Source: SAR116 cluster bacterium AG-447-C21
Lineage (GTDB): Bacteria > Pseudomonadota > Alphaproteobacteria > Thalassobaculales > Thalassobaculaceae
Reading direction: 5' to 3'
Length of the DNA: 39,493 nucleotides
NCBI GenBank assembly: GCA_003212315.1
Contig: QCQB01000019.1
Span: 1-39,493, forward strand
Shown piece by piece: positions 8,519 through 16,534 of the stretch (within the stretch, counting starts at the first letter, position 1; each line of letters begins with the position of its first letter). A program made the position numbers and the translations under genes. A model generated the notes under the pieces. That model searched no databases. It worked only from the letters and a program-made list of their open reading frames with translations, and was not told the DNA's origin.

Positions 8519-9721
8519 TCAAAAGTCATAACTATACGAAACTAATGTGCCTATGCGCTCTTTTTCTTCATTTTCTTCGTCAGATTTTTGGTAACCGATA
8601 CTTAGACCCAGACCGTTGGAAAATGTGTATCCGACAGATACTTGATAGATGTGGCCGTCATGTCCCTCATCTGCTTCATCAGCATCGTTGTTTATATGCG
8701 TGTAGGTGGTGCCAAGATTCCAGTTTTTGTAATCTAACCCTAATCCAACTGTGGTGTAACTTCGATCGTGGCCATTCTCTCCACCCAAGTGATTTATTTG
8801 CATATGCTCTGCGATCAGATCGGCTTCGATATCTTTTGTTAGTTTTTGCGTATATGCAAGTGACGCTGAATAACGGGTTTCATCCTCTGCGTTCCCTGCG
8901 CCCGCAGCTTGTTTTGCATAGCCCACGCCATAGGTTAGACCTTCAGCGATGTTGTTATCCAGTGAGTAAAAATCAGTACCCCCCAGCGAGATAGAAAAAG
9001 ATTGAAAGTCTTCTGTATTTGATATGCCGCCGTCGTCCTTACTGGTGTTCCCGCGGGCATGTACTGCAGAATCGCTCAATACGGTGTCGGCAAAAAACGA
9101 ACTGACGTTAAGGGTATGTCTGCCAAAATCACCTGCGTCGTGATTCAACTTTGCACCTATTCCAATACGTTCGCGGATCACATAGCTCTCAATGACGTGG
9201 TAGCCATACATTCCGGGAAAGTTGTGATAATCAAATCCCACAACCGGGTTAAATTTACCAGCATATAATGAATAATGCTCATCATCAAAGTTGATTGTCA
9301 GCTGTTCAACAAGAAGAGGGTGATCGTCGAAGAGTTTATCTGTTGCTACTTCATTTTCGTGATGTTCGCCTTCTTCCTCATGATGTTCGCCTTCTTCCTC
9401 ATCGTGGTGTTCTTCCTCTTCAGCATGACCATGCCCGTGATGATGACCCGCGGGTTCTCCTTCAAGTTTTATATTTGCGTTCACTGAAAGTTTTGAGTTA
9501 AAACGCATTCCGAGTTCCATGTGCGAGTGCGTGTAAGCCTCATCAAACTCCTCGCTGGCCTCTTCTGCATCCACAATTCGGTCAAAGTGAATTTTTATGT
9601 CAACATGGCTATAGAAGCCTTTATCACCTTTTGAATGACTACCATGATCGTGGCCGCCAGCGGCATAGACTGGGGCGCTCATTAAGGCTAGCATGGGAAG
9701 TGGAGCTAAATTCTTTAACAT
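8519..9721 (-). CDS. His-rich outer-membrane beta-barrel protein, probable zinc porin
   Basis: A 400-residue protein with a signal peptide (residues 1-20, ending V-Y-A). The mature N-terminus G-G-H-D-H-G-S-H-S is His-rich, and a 30-residue His/Glu stretch at ~93-122 probably forms a metal-capturing loop. The rest alternates short amphipathic strands and ends in Y-S-Y-D-F, with the terminal aromatic used for Bam-dependent barrel assembly. There is no TonB box or plug-domain signature, and the length suits a porin rather than a TonB-dependent receptor. It diverges from znuA and shares a Zur-like operator with it, so its inferred job is bringing zinc across the outer membrane under limitation. 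No close named homologue is recognised. Confidence 0.8.
   Translation of the reverse strand: MLKNLAPLPMLALMSAPVYAAGGHDHGSHSKGDKGFYSHVDIKIHFDRIVDAEEASEEFDEAYTHSHMELGMRFNSKLSVNANIKLEGEPAGHHHGHGHAEEEEHHDEEEGEHHEEEGEHHENEVATDKLFDDHPLLVEQLTINFDDEHYSLYAGKFNPVVGFDYHNFPGMYGYHVIESYVIRERIGIGAKLNHDAGDFGRHTLNVSSFFADTVLSDSAVHARGNTSKDDGGISNTEDFQSFSISLGGTDFYSLDNNIAEGLTYGVGYAKQAAGAGNAEDETRYSASLAYTQKLTKDIEADLIAEHMQINHLGGENGHDRSYTTVGLGLDYKNWNLGTTYTHINNDADEADEGHDGHIYQVSVGYTFSNGLGLSIGYQKSDEENEEKERIGTLVSYSYDF
9361..9402. repeat. Perfect 21-bp tandem duplication in the His-rich loop
   Basis: Two identical 21-bp units occupy 9361-9381 and 9382-9402. Each encodes seven residues (reading H-E-E-E-G-E-H on the coding strand), doubling the His/Glu metal-binding segment of the outer-membrane barrel protein. 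The neighbouring codons 9403-9417 look like a diverged further unit. Because the period is a multiple of three, copy-number change would lengthen or shorten the loop without breaking the frame. Confidence 0.9.
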
Positions 9722-9768
9722 TTATTATCTCTTTTTTGTTAGTCGTTAGAAACAGTCATTTTTTTGTT

Positions 9769-9786
9769 GTTATGTTATAACATCAC
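9769..9786. promoter_or_regulatory. Zur-box-like palindrome in the divergent znuA/barrel promoter
   Basis: The core ATGTTATAACAT (9772-9783) is a perfect 12-bp palindrome. With flanks it reads GTTATGTTATAACATCAC and is symmetric except for one pair (9771/9784). It resembles known Zur boxes (TGTTATA...TATAACA type). Its centre is ~55 nt from both start codons (9721 and 9832), so one bound dimer could repress both directions. The identification is by pattern and context, not by a motif scan. Confidence 0.7.
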
Positions 9787-9831
9787 ATCTATACAAAAGA
9801 AAGATAAATTAGTTCTACTCTAGGAGTGATT

Positions 9832-10770
9832 ATGAAGTTTAAACATTTAGCCGTTACGGTAGTTGCAGCCTTGGTTTCATTTGTCCCAGTTCACAACGCA
9901 GACGCGAAGGACATAGTTGTAACCATCAAGCCTCTGCATTCGTTAGTAACAGGTGTAGTCGGCAATACAGCGAGAACGCATTTAATTGTTGATGGAAACC
10001 AGTCTCCGCATGGATTTAAATTTAAGCCGTCTCAAATTAAATTATTAAATAACGCCGCAGTTGTGTTTTATATCGGAGATACTTTTGAGACATTTATGGA
10101 GAAGGCTTTCGATACCATACCAAGCAATGTTGTCAAATTGCCAGTGGCGGAAAAAGCGCGATTGAAGCTACTCCCTTATAGGGAAGGGGGCCCTTGGGAA
10201 GAAGATAAACATGAAGGGCACGACCATGGTCATGAAGGACATCACGATGAAGGTGGTGGCGACATGCACGTATGGCTAGATCCTGACAATGCCATTAAAA
10301 TGATTAAGGCAATTACGCGCGGATTGAGTAAGGTCTATCCTGAGAATAGAGACGTATACAAAGCAAATGCGCGAAGTTATGTTCAGAAGATCACTGCTTT
10401 AGACTCTGAGCTAAGTGCAGCCCTGTCAAATTCAAAGGAATTCCCGTTTATTGTTTTCCATGATGCTTACCAATACTTTGAAAAACACTATGGCCTCAAT
10501 GGAGTGGGCTCCATAACGTTTGATCCCCATGATTTTCCATCGCCAAAACGTCTAAAGGAAATCCGGGAGAAACTCAATGAAATGTCAGCGGCATGCGTCT
10601 TTAGCGAGCCTCAGTTTTCGGATCGTCTGGTTCGCACTGTCATAAAAGGAACTTCGGCAAAAACCGCTTTGATTGATCCACTAGGCGCGAATATTAAAGA
10701 TGGTCCCAACCTATATTTTGAACTTTTGAGTGGGATGGCTGCTAGTTTCAAGCGTTGTTTTAATTCCTAA
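9832..10770 (+). CDS. znuA: Periplasmic zinc-binding protein of an ABC transporter
   Basis: A 312-residue cluster A-1 solute-binding protein that captures Zn2+ in the periplasm for delivery to a ZnuBC permease. The signal peptide is residues 1-25 (ends A-D-A). The expected metal ligands are His60 (S-P-H-G-F), His146 (D-M-H-V-W-L-D-P), His210 (V-F-H-D-A-Y) and Asp282 (L-I-D-P-L-G). The flexible His/Asp/Glu-rich loop typical of ZnuA is at ~127-140. The ATG 9832 is chosen over the in-frame GTG 9826 because TAGGAG (9821-9826) is its ribosome binding site. It is followed by a strong terminator, and no znuB or znuC is present in the window, which is unusual; they must lie elsewhere. Confidence 0.95.
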   Translation: MKFKHLAVTVVAALVSFVPVHNADAKDIVVTIKPLHSLVTGVVGNTARTHLIVDGNQSPHGFKFKPSQIKLLNNAAVVFYIGDTFETFMEKAFDTIPSNVVKLPVAEKARLKLLPYREGGPWEEDKHEGHDHGHEGHHDEGGGDMHVWLDPDNAIKMIKAITRGLSKVYPENRDVYKANARSYVQKITALDSELSAALSNSKEFPFIVFHDAYQYFEKHYGLNGVGSITFDPHDFPSPKRLKEIREKLNEMSAACVFSEPQFSDRLVRTVIKGTSAKTALIDPLGANIKDGPNLYFELLSGMAASFKRCFNS

Positions 10771-11090
10771 CGCTCGTCATATCTGCTAGTTTAAGCGGCA
10801 ACCGATTGATATATTAAGCGGGCGAGGGTAACTCGCTCGCTTATTTTCTACATTCAACTCTCGAATTTTGTGATGTCTTCTAACGAAGGCCATAAACGTT
10901 TGACATAAAAGTGTCGTGACAATACCTGTTAAGAATTAATTTCACCCCACTGTGTCAACTTTTAACTGCACGCACTCGCATACCAATCGGTTCTTGCACC
11001 CTTCATCTTCCCGCCATATGTTTAATTAAAAGTCGCAGATATAGAAATTCCACACACGAAGCACAGCTTTGGCAAAAAGAGAGGTGGCAA
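10771..11090. other. 320-nt intergenic region between znuA and the hyu operon
   Basis: The left part holds the znuA terminator. Further on, TTGACA at 10900-10905 is a perfect -35 hexamer, but the sequence 17 nt later (TACCTG) is a poor -10. Around it are repeated TGACA/TGTCA half-sites (10901-10905, 10911-10914, 10917-10921 and 10952-10956), possibly an operator for the hyu operon. No ORF of note and no further hairpin was found. Confidence 0.4.
10818..10849 (+). terminator. Rho-independent terminator after znuA
   Basis: Arms GCGGGCGAG (10818-10826) and CTCGCTCGC (10832-10840) pair over 9 bp with one G-T wobble around a 5-nt loop GGTAA, followed by TTATTTTCT. It lies 48 nt after the znuA stop, showing znuA is transcribed alone. 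Confidence 0.85.
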
Positions 11091-13197
11091 GTGGTGAATA
11101 GCAAATGGAGGATAGGGGTAGACGTAGGCGGTACTTTTACAGATGTCGCCATAGTAAACGAAGAAGATGGAACGATGGGGGTGGCGAAAGTTTCATCAAC
11201 TCCCAAAGATTTTGGAGTCGGTGTTTTAAAAGCGATCGAACAGGCTCTAAAAAAATACAAAATTCAGTCTAACGATGTATCCCTTTTAGCTCATGCAACA
11301 ACTGTTGTCACCAATGCCATCCTGGAAGAGAAGGGTGCCAAAGTGGGTCTTATTTCGACCCTTGGTTTTCGTGACATTTTGGAACTTCGTCGTTCAGCTA
11401 GAGCAGACCTGTATGATTTATTTCAGGACCCGCCTTCTGTTTTGGTGCAACGGCGTAATCGTTTTGAAATTACTGAGCGAATAGATGCTGAAGGCCAGGT
11501 TGTTATTCCAATTATTGAGGATGAAATAGAGCAGTTAATTTCTAAGCTTAAGACCGCTCAAGTAGAAGCTGTAGCAGTATCATTATTATTTTCATTTTTA
11601 AACGATAAGCATGAAGCATTAGTAGGAAGAAGGTTGAGGGAGGCGTTACCCAACATACCAGTGTTTTTATCATCAGAGGTGCTTCCTGAGATACGCGAGT
11701 TTGAGAGAACGAGTACTACGGCCATCTGCGCCTATGTTGGTCCAATACTTTCATCTTATTTGGCTCGCTTAAAGAACTCCGTTACTGAGAAGGGTTTGCC
11801 AACTCCATATGTCATGGGCTCTGGAGGTGGATTATTTGAGATCGAGGAGAGTTTGATGATGCCAGCAATGGCCGCTGAATCTGGACCTGCTGCCGGTGTT
11901 ATAGCGGCTGCGCTTGGCGGTAACCAGATCAATCGAGCCAATCTTCTATCTTTTGACATGGGAGGTACTACTGCAAAAGCCAGTTTGATAAAAAATGGTG
12001 TAATAGAAACAACACCAGAATATGAAGTTGGAGGTGAAGGTAGCGGTAGTCGTTGGCTGCACGGGACGGGACATCCTATAAGGGTACCTGTTATTGATCT
12101 GGCTGAAGTGAGTGCCGGAGGAGGCAGTATAGCCTGGATTGATCCCGTCGGCTCCTTGAGAGTTGGACCAAAGAGCGCTGGAGCCACACCGGGGCCTGTT
12201 TGTTATGGTAGGGGAGGAACTGAACCAACAGTAACTGACGCCAATTTAGTGTTAGGTCGCCTCGACTCTAAGTCTCTCCTTGGAGGAGATCTATCTATAG
12301 ATATTGGGCGGGCGGAGACTGCTATTAAAGAAAAAATCGCTATGCCATTAAATATCACTATAGAGCAAGCAGCGTCCGCCATCATAAAAGTAGTAAATAA
12401 CGCCATGGGGGAAGCTTTAAGAATAGTCTCCGTTGAACGAGGTCATGATGCTCGCGAATTTTCTCTGATCTGCTTTGGGGGGGGCGGGGCCTCTACATGC
12501 AGTTGCCTTAGCTGAAGAACTTGGAATGAAAGAGGTTATAGTCCCGCCAATACCTGGAGCTTTTTCGGCTCTTGGTCTTATAGGTTCAGATATCAGTCGA
12601 GATTATGGGAGAACTTTTTTCTCAATCATAGATCAAACGAATGCTCAGGATGTAGAAAACGTTTTCCTTAAATTAGAACAGGATGCTAGGAGAATGCTTT
12701 CCAAGACAGGGATTAAAGAGAAAGATTGGCATTTGGATCGAAGTATTGATGTACGGTACACTCGGCAAGCTTATGAATTGAATATTGCGGCCCCAAAAAA
12801 TATTGATGAGCCAAGTTTGATCGATTTGGCACACCGATTTCACGAAAAGCATGCAATGACATATGGGCATTCGAACCAAACAGAGCGCGTACAAATTGTC
12901 ACTCTACGATTATCGGCCAAAGCTCGATTGCCCTACTTAAAGATTAAACAAAAAGTTTCGCCAGAGACGGGAATAGAAAAGGTTAAATCGACAAGAGATG
13001 TGTGGTTTGATAAGACTGGTAAATTATCTACAATGGTTTATGAAAGGGAACTTTTATCGGACGGAACAAAATTAACTGGTCCGGCGGTACTTGAGTCTCT
13101 GGACTCAACGATCATTATCCCTCCAAACTGGGAGGGAGCGATGAATAAGGAAGGGTTCATTTTACTGAAAAATTCTGGAGTTGAGTTCGATGATTAA
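11091..13197 (+). pseudogene. Hydantoinase A (HyuA-like), interrupted by a +1 frameshift
   Basis: The ATPase subunit of a hydantoinase/oxoprolinase-type enzyme, about 701 residues if the frame is restored, a normal length. The first part (from GTG 11091, with GAGAGGTGG just upstream) carries D-V-G-G-T-F-T-D near the N-terminus, E-S-G-P-A-A-G-V and S-F-D-M-G-G-T-T-A-K, the ASKHA-fold phosphate motifs. The frame breaks in a run of eight G at 12477-12484. Seven G would read C-F-G-G-A-G-P-L-H-A-V-A-L-A-E-E-L-G, the conserved family sequence, and the downstream frame continues intact to TAA 13197. As given, translation stops at 12515. The cause may be a base-call error, a recent mutation or slippage-based switching. 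hyuB overlaps its end by 8 nt, which supports an operon in use. Confidence 0.9.
12477..12484 (+). other. G8 homopolymer at the frameshift point
   Basis: Eight consecutive G, then C and GGGG. One G fewer restores the hyuA reading frame exactly. Runs of this length are slippage-prone both in cells and in sequencing chemistry. Confidence 0.95.
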
Positions 13198-14926
13198 AAA
13201 ACAAGAGAATGTGAAGAGTTCGGATCCTGCGACATTTGTTGTTATAAAAAATAGTCTTTACGCTGCTGCAGAAGAAATGAAAATAGTCCTCGCCAAAACG
13301 GCTTATTCTCCAATCTTGAAAGTAGCTGGCGATTACTCCTGTGGAATTTTTGACGCAACAGGACAAATGGTAGCACAAGGACCAGATTTGCCGATCCACT
13401 TGGGTTCAATGCCCGATGCGGTAAAAGCTGTAATCTCAGCATTTGATAACGTTCACGATGGTGACGTGTTTATTCATAATGATCCCTATCATGGCGGTAG
13501 TCATCTGCCAGACGTAAATGTTGTTACACCGGCATTTCACGCAGAGAAGTTAATTGGGTTCGCCTGTATAAGAGCGCATTGGCCTGATATTGGAAGTGCA
13601 ACACCAGGCAGCTATGGTGCTGTCACTGAAATATATGGCGAAGGTTTGCGCCTACCTCCTGTGCGACTCTACACGAAGGGCCAACTAAATAAAGATGTTG
13701 ATAAGATAATTTTCTCTAATGTCAGAACCCCAGACGAAAGAAGAGGTGATTTGGGAGCGCAGATTGCCGCGAATAAAAGAGCTTCGGAACGACTAAAAAG
13801 CTTGGCGGATAAGTATGGTATAGAGGTGCTTCTGAATACTATGGACGAAGTATTGAATTATTCTGAACGTATGATGAGGACACTGCTATCTCGATTGCCA
13901 GATGGTGAATCAACTTTTGAAGATTTTTGTGATGGAGATGGGATCATCGAAGATGGTGAATCCGAGGACCAACCGTTCAACATTCGCATGGCTATTAAAA
14001 AATCTGGGGATCATTTAGCGGTTGATTTTACCGGCACTGATAGTGGAATTTCCGGTCCGATGAATGCACCGCTTTCGGTTACAGCATCGGGGGTTTACTG
14101 CGCCCTTAAAACAATTATTGACCCAGATGGGTTAATCCCCCCAAATTCGGGCTGTTGGAGAACAATAAATGTGACTGCGCCAGAAGGATGTGTTTTGAAC
14201 GCTCAGTTTCCATCGCCTGTAGTCTACGCAAATCATGAGATTTCACACCGCGTCTGCGATATGACATTTGGTGCGGTAGCTAAATTTTGGCCCGATAATA
14301 CGATGGCATGTAGTCAGGGAACTTCGGCAGTCATCACTTTTGGGGGTAAAGATCCTAGAAATAATCAACGTTATGTGAGTTACGAGACGATAAAAGGTGG
14401 TTTTGGTGCGCGGCCAAATAAAGACGGTATAAATGCAATCGCAAGCGGTATCTCAAACACCATGAACACTCCAATTGAGGTTTTAGAAATGAGTTTTCCT
14501 GTGCGCGTGGATGAATATACACTGATAACGGATAGCGGTGGTGCTGGTCGTTTTAGGGGAGGATTAGCCGCGAGTAGGACATGGACTGTTCTAGACCACA
14601 AAGCTAGAGCTTCAGCGTGCTTGGAGAGAACGAAATCGCCTCCCTTTGGGCTCGATGGTGGACGTTCGGGATTAGCAGGAAAAATTTGGACAGAAGATGC
14701 TAATGGAAAACAAGGTGTAGCTCCCGGAAAAGGCGGCTTCGACGTTCCAAACGGAGGACGAATTCATCTCCATGTCCCAGGCTCTGGGGGGTATGGAGTT
14801 CCTGAGGATCGAGATATTGAGTTGATTAAAAATGATTTATTAGACGGTTACATCAGTGAGGAAGCCGCTAAAAATGAATACGGTGTCACAGACGTAGACG
14901 AGTTGGTGAAAAATGATTCTACATAG
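13190..14926 (+). CDS. Hydantoinase B (HyuB-like), partner of the upstream HyuA
   Basis: The B subunit of the same superfamily, 578 residues from ATG 13190, chosen over TTG 13181 because GGAG at 13177-13180 is well spaced for it. The start overlaps the end of hyuA by 8 nt, the usual coupled arrangement. Signatures are N-D-P-Y at 97-100, G-G-S-H-L-P-D at 102-108 and R-A-H-W-P-D-I-G at 128-135, with a glycine-rich end (V-P-G-S-G-G-Y-G-V-P). It is clearly diverged from the HyuB at 2125, so the two are paralogues with probably different substrates. The complex would couple ATP hydrolysis to amide-ring opening or carboxylation; the exact reaction is unknown. A class III aminotransferase follows 62 nt later. 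Confidence 0.92.
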   Translation: MIKKQENVKSSDPATFVVIKNSLYAAAEEMKIVLAKTAYSPILKVAGDYSCGIFDATGQMVAQGPDLPIHLGSMPDAVKAVISAFDNVHDGDVFIHNDPYHGGSHLPDVNVVTPAFHAEKLIGFACIRAHWPDIGSATPGSYGAVTEIYGEGLRLPPVRLYTKGQLNKDVDKIIFSNVRTPDERRGDLGAQIAANKRASERLKSLADKYGIEVLLNTMDEVLNYSERMMRTLLSRLPDGESTFEDFCDGDGIIEDGESEDQPFNIRMAIKKSGDHLAVDFTGTDSGISGPMNAPLSVTASGVYCALKTIIDPDGLIPPNSGCWRTINVTAPEGCVLNAQFPSPVVYANHEISHRVCDMTFGAVAKFWPDNTMACSQGTSAVITFGGKDPRNNQRYVSYETIKGGFGARPNKDGINAIASGISNTMNTPIEVLEMSFPVRVDEYTLITDSGGAGRFRGGLAASRTWTVLDHKARASACLERTKSPPFGLDGGRSGLAGKIWTEDANGKQGVAPGKGGFDVPNGGRIHLHVPGSGGYGVPEDRDIELIKNDLLDGYISEEAAKNEYGVTDVDELVKNDST

Positions 14927-14988
14927 ATGACATGACGTAATACTGTATACGAAGGTCAAGATTTTAACATTTTGGTTGGAGATAATCG

Positions 14989-16362
14989 ATGAATTTTATT
15001 CCTAACTCCATACATGCTCGCGACGTTCAGTCAATTGTGCACCCTCAAACAAATTTAAAAAAACATCAAGAAATAGGCCCTATGCTTGTTACCCATGGGG
15101 AAGGTGTTCGAATTTTTGATGATAATGGCAAAGACTTTATTGAAAGTGTCGCGGGGCTCTGGTGCGCCTCTCTTGGTTTTGGCGTAGAGCGACTGGCAAC
15201 TGTAGCATATGAGCAGATGCGCACGCTTGGTTACTATCATTCTTATCGTCATCGAACAAACGAACCAAATATTATTTTGGCCGAAAAATTGCTTTCTATA
15301 GCTCCTGTTCCAATGTCCAAAGTTTTGTTTCAATGTTCCGGTTCAGAGGCAAATGATACTGCAATAAAGCTGGTCTGGTACTATCACAATGCAATAGGAA
15401 AACCAGAGAAGTGCAAAATTATTGGCAGGAAAATGGGATACCATGGAAGTACAGTAGCGGCTGTTAGTCTATCTGGTAAAGACGATATGCATGCGGACTT
15501 TGGATTACCATTAGACCGATTTTTGCACACCGATTTTCCTCATTTTTATCGTAACCATATTGAGGGAGAAACTGAAGAAGAGTTCTCCAGTCGAATGGCC
15601 GCCTCGCTTGAAGAATTAATACTTTTGGAGGGACCGGAAACCATAGGTGCTTTTTTTGCGGAACCGGTTATGGGAGCTGGTGGAGCTATAATACCGCCCA
15701 AGCAATATTTTCAAAAGGTCCAACAGATATTAAAGAAATATGATATTTTGTTTATCGCTGACGAAGTGATTTGTGGTTTTGGACGAACAGGAAAAATGTG
15801 GGGCTCCGAAACATTTAATTTACAACCAGACATGCTTAGTTCGGCAAAGGCTCTTTCTGCCGCCATGCAACCAATTTCAGCGTTGTTGATAAATGAAAAA
15901 ATCTTTGATGTTATGGTGAAACAAAGTTCTAAACTGGGGGCCTTTGCGCACGGCTACACTTATGCAGGGCATCCGGTAACTTCCGCAGTGGCTTTAGAGG
16001 TATTGAAAATCTATGAGGAAATGGATTTAGTCAATCACATCGCCTCTATATCTCCTTATTTTTTGGAAAAATTAGAGGAGGTTAGAGAACATCCTTTAGT
16101 GGGGGATGTTAGAGGAATAGGTTTGATATGCGGCATAGAGCTAATGAGGGATGGTAAAAAAAGAATTCCATTCGAAAAGAAATTAAATGTTGCGGGTCGT
16201 TTTCATGAGAATGCATTAAAGAATGGATTAATACCACGAGTAGTTGGAGAGCGTCTCGTTTTCGCTCCACCGTTAATTATTACCCGAGAGGAAATTGATA
16301 CTATGGGGTTTCGATTTACTAGTGCATTAGACGACACTTGGAGGCAAATTAAAGATATTTAG
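14989..16362 (+). CDS. Class III PLP-dependent aminotransferase
   Basis: A 457-residue omega-amino-acid/amine:pyruvate-type transaminase. The PLP-binding lysine is Lys287 in S-S-A-K-A-L, with Asp258 in I-A-D-E-V contacting the pyridine nitrogen, G-S-E-A-N-D at 118-123 binding phosphate and Y-H-G at 151-153. The segment G-F-G-R-T-G-K-M-W-G is typical of the beta-alanine/putrescine-pyruvate branch. The ATG at 14989 follows TTGGAGA at good spacing. Lying at the end of the hyuA-hyuB operon, it could remove the amino group from an omega-amino acid released by ring opening, as in lactam or hydantoin degradation. That pathway is an inference from order only. Confidence 0.93.
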   Translation: MNFIPNSIHARDVQSIVHPQTNLKKHQEIGPMLVTHGEGVRIFDDNGKDFIESVAGLWCASLGFGVERLATVAYEQMRTLGYYHSYRHRTNEPNIILAEKLLSIAPVPMSKVLFQCSGSEANDTAIKLVWYYHNAIGKPEKCKIIGRKMGYHGSTVAAVSLSGKDDMHADFGLPLDRFLHTDFPHFYRNHIEGETEEEFSSRMAASLEELILLEGPETIGAFFAEPVMGAGGAIIPPKQYFQKVQQILKKYDILFIADEVICGFGRTGKMWGSETFNLQPDMLSSAKALSAAMQPISALLINEKIFDVMVKQSSKLGAFAHGYTYAGHPVTSAVALEVLKIYEEMDLVNHIASISPYFLEKLEEVREHPLVGDVRGIGLICGIELMRDGKKRIPFEKKLNVAGRFHENALKNGLIPRVVGERLVFAPPLIITREEIDTMGFRFTSALDDTWRQIKDI

Positions 16363-16534
16363 CCCATTTCCTCAAATTGATATCCGAATTGTTCGTCTCC
16401 TATGCTTGAAAATAATCCGAAGGACTTTTGAATAGTATGCTTAACCTTTGTTCCTATTGGAAGTTTTCTCTGTCGTTTTTGGGCGTATATGACGATCTTT
16501 TTTACACAAAAAGATTGGATTGGTCTCAACAAGA

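Noticed and set aside
9275..9501. Open frames antisense to the His/Glu-rich loop (Phe/Leu-rich proteins)
   Set aside because: They are by-products of the repeated GAG/CAC codons of the real gene; no ribosome binding site or family match.
16495..16515. ATCTTTTT/AAAAAGAT inverted repeat between the aminotransferase and Fe-ADH
   Set aside because: The stem is almost all A-T with no GC core and no following T-run, so not convincing as a terminator.
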